Positions 1-5,646 of a stretch of 7,712 bases of DNA are shown here, in pieces. Within the stretch, counting starts at the first letter, position 1, and each line of letters opens with the position of its first letter. Made by a program: the position numbers and the translations under genes. The notes under the pieces are model-generated. The model was not told the origin of the DNA and made no database searches. It saw nothing but the letters and a program-made list of their open reading frames with translations. Source of the stretch: Kiritimatiellia bacterium (GTDB lineage: Bacteria > Verrucomicrobiota > Kiritimatiellia > UBA8416 > JAIOPI01); NCBI GenBank assembly GCA_028822745.1, contig JAPKCZ010000083.1, forward strand, positions 1 through 7,712, given 5' to 3'.

Positions 1-804
1 CCTACACGAACGACAAACGGCATTCAGGTTCACTACGAAGAGCAAGGTTCGGGCCCTCCCCTTCTCTTGATCATGGGCATCACAGCGACTGGCGCTGTCT
101 GGGAAAAGCACGCCGAATACTGGCAGAAGAGCTTTCGTTGCATCATGCCCGATAATCGCGGCGTTGGGCTCTCTGACAAACCAGAAGGTCTTTACAGCAG
201 CGCGATGATGGCGGACGATCATGCGGGACTTCTTGCGGAACTCGGCATCGAATCAGCCCATGTCGTCGGTGTATCGATGGGCAGCATCATCGCCCAACAA
301 CTGGCTTTGCGACACCCACAATGCGTCAAATCACTCGTCCTGATGTGTCCTTGGGCTCGCTGCGACGCATACGCGAAAGGCATTTTCAACCACATGGAGG
401 TCGCCAAAGCCCGCCTGACACCGGCTGAATTCACGGAATTCATCCAACTTCTCATTTTTTCCAAACGTTCATGGGATGATACGGATACCTACCAGAGCTT
501 CCTTGATGGTCGCTCCGAGGCTTCGCTTGCCCCCATCCCGCAACCGTTGCATGGCCTGATTGGCCAGTCCGCAGCCTGCAAGGATCACGACGTCTTAGCC
601 GATCTTCCAAAAATTGCGTGCCCCAGCCTTGTCATTGGGGGTGAAGATGATATATTCACCCCCGTCTGGATGGGGAAAGAGGTAGCGGAAGCCATTCCCG
701 GCGCAGAGTTTCATCTCTATCCCTTTGCAGGGCACGCTTTTCATTGGGAGCATTTAGAAGAGTTCAACGCGCGCGTGCACGACTGGTTAGGTGCGCGCGT
801 TTAA
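1..804 (+). CDS. alpha/beta-fold hydrolase, 5' end outside the window
   Basis: The reading frame is open from the first base (PTRTTNGIQVHYEEQGSG), and this is the usual first beta-hairpin of the fold, so only a few residues including the start codon lie upstream. 267 residues are visible. The catalytic triad can be placed. The nucleophile is the Ser in GVSMGS (codon 274-276). The acid is the second Asp of GEDDIFTP (codon 649-651). The His is in AGHAFHWE (codon 733-735). The LLIMGI strand probably supplies the oxyanion-hole backbone, and DNRGVGLSDKP is the typical strand-4 loop. No signal peptide is visible, so a cytoplasmic enzyme is likely. It resembles the large family containing 3-oxoadipate enol-lactonases, esterases and haloalkane dehalogenases, and the substrate cannot be assigned. 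It ends 27 bases before the MFS gene, so the pair is probably co-transcribed. A TTG at 67 lies inside the conserved core and is not the start. Confidence 0.9.
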   Translation, partial: PTRTTNGIQVHYEEQGSGPPLLLIMGITATGAVWEKHAEYWQKSFRCIMPDNRGVGLSDKPEGLYSSAMMADDHAGLLAELGIESAHVVGVSMGSIIAQQLALRHPQCVKSLVLMCPWARCDAYAKGIFNHMEVAKARLTPAEFTEFIQLLIFSKRSWDDTDTYQSFLDGRSEASLAPIPQPLHGLIGQSAACKDHDVLADLPKIACPSLVIGGEDDIFTPVWMGKEVAEAIPGAEFHLYPFAGHAFHWEHLEEFNARVHDWLGARV

Positions 805-831
805 TATAAACAACAAGACAACACAGGACCT

Positions 832-2400
832 ATGACAGCAGACATAACAGCACAACCGGTTAATCGGAATCGTTTATTGTGGGCTGGCTTTACGGCCATC
901 CTTGCGGCTGGCGTAGGATTCGCCATCCGAGGTGGAATCTTTGACAATTGGGCTCAAGCCTACGGTTTCACTGGTGCACAATTGGGTGCCATTGGTGGTG
1001 CCGGCTTTATAGGATTCTGTTTCGGCATCATCGGCGGCGGTGTTATTGCGGACAAAATCGGTTACGGAAAGCTCGTCATGCTGGCCTTCGCCACACATGT
1101 GATTTCCGCCATTGTCACATTCGGGGCATCGTCTCCCGAAACCGCGTATGCCTTCCTTTACTGGGGTATGTTCTTGTTTGCGTTTGCGAACGGTGTTCTA
1201 GAAGCGGTTGCCAACCCATTGGTTGCAACCCTCTTCCCAGAAAACCGTACACACTATCTCAACATTCTGCATGCCTCTTGGCCTGCAGGCATGGTTCTGG
1301 GTGCGCTCGTTGGCTGGTTCTTGGATGACAAAATGCAAATCGGTTGGAAGATCCAACTTTCCTTGTATCTCATTCCGACGATCGCTTACGGACTGATGTT
1401 CCTTGGTCAGAAGATGCCGAAATCAGAAGCTTCTGAAAAAGGTGTGCGTCTGGGCGACATGTTCAAAGACGTCGGCCTCGCTGGCGGCTTGGTCATCAGT
1501 TTCCTGCTGGTTATCTTCTTTAAGGACATGTTCCATCTGAACACGGCAGTTGCCGCGCTCATCGGTGGTGCAATTCTGGTGACGATCGGCGTCATCACGA
1601 AGTTCTCCATTGGTTCGCTCCTGCTTTTCTTCCTGTTCATCGCGCATGCGTTGGTCGGATCCGTCGAACTAGGAACAGACGGTTGGATTCAGAACATCAC
1701 GGGCAACCTGTTCACGTCAGAACAAGGCAAAGCGCTCTTCATCTGGACATCATTGATCATGTTCGCGTTGCGTTTCTGCGCTAACTTCATCGAAAAGAAG
1801 CTCAAAATCTCACCCATTGGTCTCTTGCTGATCTGTTCAGTGCTTGCCTGTGTTGGCCTGATTCTGTCCAGCATCATGCAAACCTTTGTGATGGCATTAG
1901 TCGCCCTAGGCATCTACGCCGTTGGCAAAACGTTCTTCTGGCCAACCATGCTGGCTGTCGCCTCTGACCGCTTCCCGCGCACAGGAGCCATCGCCATCTC
2001 CATCATGGGCGGTATCGGCATGCTTTCAGCAGGCCTGATCGGAACACCTGGCTTGGGTTACACCAAGGATTACTACACGGCCCAGACACTGCAGGCGGAT
2101 CAGCCTGCGGTCTACGCCGAGTACGTCGCCGAGGCGCCCAGCAAGTGGCTCACGCTTGAAACGCCCGCCATCGACGGCAGCAAGATGGAAGAAGCCCGTA
2201 GTGCCGAAGCACGCACTCCGGCGCAGGAAGCCGTTGTTCTTGCTGGCCAGACGGGAGATCGTAAAACGTTGAAGATCGACGCCTTGTTGCCTGCAGCAAT
2301 GGCCGTCATTTATCTTCTCATGATGATCTACTTCAAAACGCGTGGTGGCTATAAAGTCGTCACAATTGAAGACGAAGTAGCATCCGAGGCTAAAGCGTAA
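832..2400 (+). CDS. MFS transporter, FucP-like (sugar:H+ symporter type), about 14 membrane helices
   Basis: This 522-residue protein is very hydrophobic, with about 14 predicted membrane segments (roughly 15-33, 51-75, 82-100, 105-130, 150-165, 173-192, 215-231, 236-256, 259-280, 300-320, 328-347, 352-375, 385-405, 486-502). The loop after segment 2 has the MFS motif A pattern (G70-VIA-D74-KI-G77-Y-G-K80). The segment EAVANPLVATLFPENRT at 124-140, followed by N-x-x-HASWPAG, matches the ANP motif region of fucose-permease-like (FHS) symporters, and ELGTDGWI at 279-286 is also typical of sugar permease relatives. It probably imports a sugar or related small molecule across the inner membrane, with the substrate unknown. 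Two oddities are an extra helix pair near 215-256 and a hydrophilic stretch of about 80 residues (407-484) before the last helix. A weak AGGA at 825-828 sits only 3 bases before the ATG. The upstream hydrolase suggests a shared catabolic substrate (inference). Confidence 0.85.
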   Translation: MTADITAQPVNRNRLLWAGFTAILAAGVGFAIRGGIFDNWAQAYGFTGAQLGAIGGAGFIGFCFGIIGGGVIADKIGYGKLVMLAFATHVISAIVTFGASSPETAYAFLYWGMFLFAFANGVLEAVANPLVATLFPENRTHYLNILHASWPAGMVLGALVGWFLDDKMQIGWKIQLSLYLIPTIAYGLMFLGQKMPKSEASEKGVRLGDMFKDVGLAGGLVISFLLVIFFKDMFHLNTAVAALIGGAILVTIGVITKFSIGSLLLFFLFIAHALVGSVELGTDGWIQNITGNLFTSEQGKALFIWTSLIMFALRFCANFIEKKLKISPIGLLLICSVLACVGLILSSIMQTFVMALVALGIYAVGKTFFWPTMLAVASDRFPRTGAIAISIMGGIGMLSAGLIGTPGLGYTKDYYTAQTLQADQPAVYAEYVAEAPSKWLTLETPAIDGSKMEEARSAEARTPAQEAVVLAGQTGDRKTLKIDALLPAAMAVIYLLMMIYFKTRGGYKVVTIEDEVASEAKA

Positions 2401-2432
2401 GCCTAGCCCAATTGCTTTTTCAGACAATGCGC

Positions 2433-2471
2433 CGGCGCATCGCGAATCTTCGTGATGCGCCGTTTGCTTTT
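2433..2471 (+). terminator. Rho-independent terminator after the MFS gene
   Basis: A 13-bp stem pairs 2433-2445 with 2450-2462. It contains one G-U wobble and closes a 4-base loop (ATCT). On the + strand it is followed at once by TTTGCTTTTAT. It lies 33 bases after the MFS stop codon. There is no matching T-run on the other strand, so it should act mainly on + strand transcripts. Confidence 0.85.
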
Positions 2472-2534
2472 ATAGGGAAAAAAGCCCTGCCAGCGCATAA
2501 GCCAAGGACAATATTTACCACCCTCCCGCCTTCG

Positions 2535-2763
2535 TGCATACGCGCCAACGTTAACGCCATCGCGCCATCCATAGCGCTGAAAGCGCGCTATATACCAGCC
2601 CAGGGCAACGCCCTGGGTAGAGGAAGGAATGATCGTTCAGCCCTGAAAGGGCGAGATATGGCACGTTGCATAGGGAAAGGTCCTATATTTCGCCCTGGGC
2701 TAGTATATGTAGGCCTTTCAGGCCATAGACGCATGCCGAAATTTCTTACGTTGACGCAAATGC
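2535..2763. repeat. MITE-like or REP-like imperfect inverted-repeat element with nested hairpins
   Basis: The left arm (2536-2606) and right arm (2692-2763) are imperfect inverted copies around a centre of about 85 bases. Inner 36-base blocks match at 26 positions when one is reverse-complemented. Farther out, the words GCAT, GCG and CAACGT recur in the same order. Three copies of a hairpin with the same CTGAAAG core lie at 2574-2586, 2640-2652 and, reversed, 2712-2724. Each is followed three bases later by ATAT. The best long stem pairs 2597-2606 with 2692-2701 perfectly (10 bp), then 2590-2595 with 2703-2708 after one mismatch. The element sits between two convergent genes, a common place for small non-autonomous elements. 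I recall similar CTGAAAG / CCCAGGGC elements in PVC and some other genomes but could not search. No protein should be called here, although a frame is open across it. Confidence 0.7.
2599..2617. repeat. perfect 8-bp hairpin inside the repeat element
   Basis: CCCAGGGC (2599-2606) pairs with GCCCTGGG (2610-2617) around the 3-base loop AAC. The left arm of this hairpin could instead pair with an identical GCCCTGGG at 2692-2699, so the local and long-range structures exclude each other. There is no T-run, so it is not a standard terminator. Confidence 0.7.
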
Positions 2764-2832
2764 GCCTTCGCGGGAGCGTGGCGAAGTCTTCTCCAGAGGT
2801 CGGATGACAAGGCCACGAAAAGGATCACGGAC

Positions 2833-3564
2833 TCAGTCGAGGTCTTGCAGTGCCTCAATCATTGCTAATGCTGCATTTTCTTCGGCGATCTGTTTTCGGG
2901 AGCCTTCTCCGGTCGCCTGTTGACCATCCGCCAAAACGACTTCCACACGAAATGTCGTCGCATGTGGAGGCCCTTCCTGATGCACAACACGGTATTTGGG
3001 CGCCGTTTTCCAGTGAGACTGCGCATACTCCTGGAGCTTCCCTTTGGGATTGTCGCCCCAGATGTCGTGCTCGAGTGAATCAATCAAAGGCACAAACAGT
3101 GTGTCGAAAATTTGGCGTGAGCCCTCCAGGCCACCGTCAATGTATGCCGCACCGATAACCGCTTCGAGTGCGTTCGCCAGATTTGACGGACGTGAGCGCC
3201 CTCCGGACTGCTCCTCCCCTAGCCCGATTTTGAGCCAGACGCCTAAATCAATACGCGCAGCGCATTCGGCGAGCGTTTTCCCACTCGATGCCTGACTCCG
3301 TAATGTCGTCAGCACGCCTTCGTCTTTGGTCGCAAGCGTTTCATATAGATACGCAGCACAGAGAAAGTCCAACACCGCGTCACCAAGAAACTCTAAGCGC
3401 TCGTTGTCTGCATTAACGTCTACCTGCTCAAAGCGGAATGAACGGTGTGACAGCGCGTCTTCAAGATGAGCCAAGTCGGAAAACTGATATCCAATCTGAT
3501 CTTCTAGTGGTCTATACTTTAATTCGGGCACGTGCACCTTAATAGCGTTTCCATATTTCGTCAT
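2833..3564 (-). CDS. rnc: ribonuclease III
   Basis: RNase III cuts double-stranded RNA in the cytoplasm, notably in rRNA precursor processing. The 243-residue protein has the normal two-domain layout. The endonuclease domain covers about 21-165 and carries the signature NERLEFLGD (54-62), giving metal or catalytic residues E55, E58 and D62. E82 of the DEG motif and E134 are also present. The double-stranded RNA-binding domain covers about 173-240 (PKGKLQEYAQ at its start, EGSRKQIAEENAA near its end). The residue matching E. coli Asp114 is Asn131 (LANALEAVIGA). There is an N-terminal extension of about 20 residues before LEDQIGYQF. The start is fixed by an in-frame TAA at 3568-3570, one codon upstream of the ATG. 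No Shine-Dalgarno site is visible (CTGTGCTAAAAA precedes the ATG). It follows xerD after 40 bases and is the last gene of the cluster. No clear terminator is seen downstream. Confidence 0.95.
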   Translation of the reverse strand: MTKYGNAIKVHVPELKYRPLEDQIGYQFSDLAHLEDALSHRSFRFEQVDVNADNERLEFLGDAVLDFLCAAYLYETLATKDEGVLTTLRSQASSGKTLAECAARIDLGVWLKIGLGEEQSGGRSRPSNLANALEAVIGAAYIDGGLEGSRQIFDTLFVPLIDSLEHDIWGDNPKGKLQEYAQSHWKTAPKYRVVHQEGPPHATTFRVEVVLADGQQATGEGSRKQIAEENAALAMIEALQDLD

Positions 3565-3604
3565 TTTTTAGCACAGGATCGACATTGATGTAGAGCTAGA
3601 AAAC

Positions 3605-4492
3605 TCATGAGCGTGGATGAAATTGCTTGTGAATGGATTGTAAGCGCCCTTGATCCACATGTGTGTAGATTTGTGTCGTGGCAATATCCGCGTGCCCCAG
3701 CATTTCTTGGATGACGCGCAGCGGGGCCCCATTGGCCAGCAGATGACTGGCAAAGGAGTGCCTTAAGGTGTGCGGCGAAACGGGCTTCTCAATACCGGCG
3801 AGGGCCGCATAGCGCTTGATAAAATCCCAAATCCCTTTTCGACTAAACCCCCGGCCGCGATACGTCAGAAACACCGAATCGTCATTCACGGATTTCACAT
3901 ATAGTGGGCGAGCCTCGTTCAGATACCGTACGATGCACGTTTTGGACGATTCGCCAAAGGGCACGATTCGCACCTTGTTTCCTTTACCCAAACATTTCAG
4001 GTAATCCGACTCCAGATGCAGATCCCCTATCTGAAGCTGCGCGAGCTCGGAAACGCGCAATCCACTCGCGTACATCAACTCCATCATTGCCCGGTCACGC
4101 AACGCCTGTCGGTCGTCGCCTTTCGGTGCAGTAATCAAGCGATCCACTTCGTCCTGCGACAGCACACCAGGAAGGAGCTTCCAAAGACGCGGCGAATCCA
4201 TGGCATCCGTCACATTCGTATCCAACAACCCTTCTCGCTGCAAATATCGGAAGAAAACCTTGATGGCGACGAGACGGCGCGACAACGAGTTAACGCTGAG
4301 CCCACGTTCACGCTCAGCGAGCATAAAGTTCAGGACATGCTTGCGGGTGGTTGCGTTGAACGTGTCGATGCCCTGCTGGCCAAGGTAGGCCGTAAACCGC
4401 TCAAGATCGGACGCATAGGCGGACTGTGTATTTGGGCTCAAGCCACGCTCGAGCGCCACATAGTCTAAAAACTGGCTAACAAGAACGTGCAT
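3605..4492 (-). CDS. xerD: tyrosine recombinase XerD (XerC/D family)
   Basis: The Xer recombinases resolve chromosome dimers at dif during division. This protein has 295 residues, the normal length. The N-terminal SAM-like core-binding domain covers about 1-90 (FLDYVALERGLSPNTQSAY, typical of Xer proteins). The catalytic domain covers about 108-290. All active-site residues are present: R146 (ASGLRVSEL), K170 (GKGNKVR), H241 and R244 (HTLRHSFASH), H267 (LGHADIATT) and nucleophile Y276 (QIYTH). The C-terminus HKQFHPRS matches the XerD tail that contacts the partner subunit. A housekeeping XerD is more likely than a phage or integron integrase because of the length, the lack of insertions and the neighbouring rnc. 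XerC cannot be fully excluded. Only a weak AGG lies upstream of the ATG. It sits between the lipoprotein gene (56 bases before) and rnc (40 bases after). Confidence 0.93.
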   Translation of the reverse strand: MHVLVSQFLDYVALERGLSPNTQSAYASDLERFTAYLGQQGIDTFNATTRKHVLNFMLAERERGLSVNSLSRRLVAIKVFFRYLQREGLLDTNVTDAMDSPRLWKLLPGVLSQDEVDRLITAPKGDDRQALRDRAMMELMYASGLRVSELAQLQIGDLHLESDYLKCLGKGNKVRIVPFGESSKTCIVRYLNEARPLYVKSVNDDSVFLTYRGRGFSRKGIWDFIKRYAALAGIEKPVSPHTLRHSFASHLLANGAPLRVIQEMLGHADIATTQIYTHVDQGRLQSIHKQFHPRS

Positions 4493-4520
4493 GCTTACAG
4501 CCTAATCGCTGGTCACACCT

Positions 4521-4536
4521 GCATGCATCGGCATGC
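4521..4536. repeat. small hairpin between the lipoprotein gene and xerD
   Basis: GCATGC (4521-4526) and GCATGC (4531-4536) form a 6-bp stem around ATCG. There is no T-run on the - strand side, so termination is unlikely. It could be a processing or stability site, or chance. Confidence 0.3.
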
Positions 4537-4548
4537 CAACAGGACGAA

Positions 4549-4902
4549 TCACCGACAGCCTTCGGGCAGGGCCGCTTTCGCCTTCGCATCGGCAGGAATT
4601 TCATTCGCAGCAAATCCAGCCCTGGAGATGGTATACTCGAGGTTTTTCAAGGATAGCTTCAAGCTGTCAAACTTGATTTCCAACATACGTTGTTCGATAT
4701 CAATATCGATCACATCCCCTTTTATGCCCTGCTCTCGAGCCAAGGCGCCGAGAATGATCTTGGAACACGCCTCGCTTTTCATGCCAGGAACCTGAATCGC
4801 GGCCGTTCGAACATCGCGCTTGCGACACCCCGTCGAAAGACCGGAAACACCGACCAGAACTACGCAAAGCACAACAAACCGAAAGACAACCCTGTTCCAC
4901 AT
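4549..4902 (-). CDS. predicted lipoprotein with a heavy-metal-associated (HMA)-like domain lacking the full CxxC
   Basis: The 117-residue protein starts with a basic then hydrophobic signal sequence (about 4-22) and a weak lipobox LSTGC with Cys26. It is therefore probably exported and lipid-anchored. Residues about 34-98 follow the HMA (MerP/CopZ-like) pattern: IQVPGM, a helix, the DIDIEQRMLEIKFD strands, then LKNLEYTISRAGF. In standard HMA domains the metal site is GMxCxxC. Here it reads GMKSEAC, with Ser43 in place of the first Cys and only Cys46 left. A further Cys116 sits in the C-terminal LPEGCR. Metal binding is therefore uncertain, and a structural or partner-binding role is possible. 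A good GGAG lies 8 bases before the ATG. It is the first gene of the cluster leading to xerD and rnc. The fold assignment rests on pattern resemblance alone. Confidence 0.75.
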   Translation of the reverse strand: MWNRVVFRFVVLCVVLVGVSGLSTGCRKRDVRTAAIQVPGMKSEACSKIILGALAREQGIKGDVIDIDIEQRMLEIKFDSLKLSLKNLEYTISRAGFAANEIPADAKAKAALPEGCR

Positions 4903-4910
4903 ACAATCTT

Positions 4911-4914
4911 CTCC
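4911..4914 (-). promoter_or_regulatory. Shine-Dalgarno site of the lipoprotein gene
   Basis: GGAG (inside GTGGAGAAG on the - strand) ends 8 bases before the ATG at 4902. It supports this start and is clearer than the sites before xerD and rnc. Confidence 0.7.
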
Positions 4915-4932
4915 ACAATTTTCGTTAAAACT

Positions 4933-4961
4933 TTAGTGTTATGCTCGTGATCTATTGTCAA
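4933..4961 (-). promoter_or_regulatory. possible sigma-70-type promoter of the lipoprotein-xerD-rnc cluster
   Basis: A perfect -35 hexamer TTGACA lies at 4961-4956 on the - strand. At 17-base spacing the -10 would be CACTAA (4938-4933), a poor match to TATAAT. The location is right for the gene starting at 4902, but the -10 is weak. Confidence 0.3.
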
Positions 4962-5261
4962 TCATGCCGTATGAGGGTGCTGACGTCCAGCCCTTCAACA
5001 GACCTTCTGTTTTGGCGTAAATGGTACTTACACACTAGCCTATGAAAAATTGACACCACCAATAAATGCACATTTTTGGCTTGCGATCAAACCTGATCCT
5101 TATATTGTCGTATTGAAGGCTCTGCAATTTAGGAGCCCCAACTGCTTCGAATGGGACTATTGCGAAGGTAATAGCGACGCGGTTGGAAGACAATGGGCGG
5201 TAGGAAGACACCTTCAAGATTTAAGCAGCGTTGCGATTGCGGCCTGCGAATGACTGAGCAT
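4962..5261. other. divergent intergenic region and leader of the HU-family gene
   Basis: No convincing gene is seen in this stretch between the divergent lipoprotein and HU-family genes. A possible -10 for the HU gene is TATATT at 5101-5106, but no good -35 stands at 16-18 bases from it. That would leave a leader of about 170 bases. The leader contains a weak 5-bp hairpin (GGCTC 5118-5122 with GAGCC 5133-5137) and two copies of GGAAGACA (5185-5192 and 5203-5210), 18 bases apart. Both strands have short open frames here, but none has a start and ribosome site that would support a protein. Confidence 0.4.
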
Positions 5262-5268
5262 GAGGAGG
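5262..5268 (+). promoter_or_regulatory. strong Shine-Dalgarno site that fixes the GTG start of the HU-family gene
   Basis: GAGGAGG ends 7 bases before GTG at 5276. This is the best ribosome-binding site in the window. It selects the GTG start, consistent with a highly expressed nucleoid protein. Confidence 0.85.
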
Positions 5269-5275
5269 TTGGGCT

Positions 5276-5581
5276 GTGACAAAACGAGATCTTGTGGTAA
5301 GAATTTCGAAAGAAACCGGCATGATCCAGCAGGATGTCTATGCGGTTATCCAAAAAACTTTAGATTACATCACCGACGGTTTGTCCGAAGGCGATCACAT
5401 TGAATTCCGAGACTTTGGCGTCTTTGAAGTATGCACACGTAAATCACGAGTTGGGCGCAACCCCAACCGTCCAGATTACGTTGTGCAAATCCCTGAACGC
5501 CGTGTCGTTAAATTTAAACCTGGGAAAGAGATGAAACGGCGTATACTGAACAGCGGAGATCCGGCGGAGCCCTCTGCCTGA
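5276..5581 (+). CDS. HU/IHF-family DNA-binding protein
   Basis: This family of small basic dimers bends DNA and shapes the nucleoid. The 101-residue protein has the full family pattern. The N-terminal helices start with TKRDLVVRISKETGM (2-16). Then comes the FRDFGVFEV strand (44-52) and the DNA-binding arm, whose tip is RNP at 61-63. Pro63 is the residue that intercalates in HU and IHF. The C-terminal part is IPERRVVKFKPGKEMKRRI (72-90). The arm reads GRNPNRPDYVVQIP, a variant I associate with PVC bacteria (recalled, not checked). Whether it acts as HU or IHF cannot be told from one subunit gene. The start is GTG with a strong Shine-Dalgarno. The acidic and polar tail after residue 91 is short. 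hisS follows after 65 bases on the same strand with no terminator visible, so read-through into hisS is likely. Confidence 0.93.
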   Translation: MTKRDLVVRISKETGMIQQDVYAVIQKTLDYITDGLSEGDHIEFRDFGVFEVCTRKSRVGRNPNRPDYVVQIPERRVVKFKPGKEMKRRILNSGDPAEPSA

Positions 5582-5646
5582 GCGCGCAACAAGCTGACGC
5601 CTAATCCAGCTATCTCGTCCCTTCGACCCCCAACGACTATTTCCCC

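Larger units (their letters stand above)
2527..2770. repeat. 8-bp direct repeat CGCCTTCG flanking the inverted-repeat element
   Basis: CGCCTTCG occurs at 2527-2534 and again at 2763-2770, in the same orientation, just where the inverted symmetry stops on both sides. The match does not extend further in either direction. This is the pattern of a target-site duplication. One base (2763) can be counted either in the direct repeat or as the last pair of the inverted repeat, so the duplication may be 7 or 8 bp. With a single copy, chance cannot be excluded. Confidence 0.5.

Noticed and set aside
67..75. TTG at 67 or ATG at 73 as the start of the hydrolase.
   Set aside because: Both lie inside the conserved first strands of the fold, and the frame is open with matching family sequence back to base 1, so the true start is upstream of the window.
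2766..2786. CTTCGC / GCGAAG hairpin with a 9-base loop, considered as the rnc terminator.
   Set aside because: The loop is long, the stem only 6 bp, and on the - strand no T-run follows. It also overlaps the flanking octamer of the repeat element.
2412..2807. A 131-codon open frame on the + strand across the convergent gap.
   Set aside because: It runs through the terminator and the inverted-repeat element, and its peptide (ARYIPAQGNALG and so on) is the translation of the repeat words. I recall similar translated repeats being annotated as hypothetical proteins. There is no ribosome-binding site.
3605..4492. Considered whether the tyrosine recombinase marks an integrated phage or integron.
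   Set aside because: It has the length, domain order and C-terminal tail of housekeeping XerD, sits beside rnc, and no attachment repeats, cargo genes or phage genes are visible.
5035..5217. A 60-codon - strand open frame in the same intergenic region.
   Set aside because: It overlaps the + strand frame, has no supporting start signal, and resembles no family I know.
4984..5253. An open + strand frame upstream of the HU gene with a fairly protein-like peptide (HFWLAIKPDPYIVV).
   Set aside because: No ATG or GTG start and no ribosome site; the only candidate is TTG at 5050. The length is within chance expectation. A decayed gene fragment is possible but cannot be supported.
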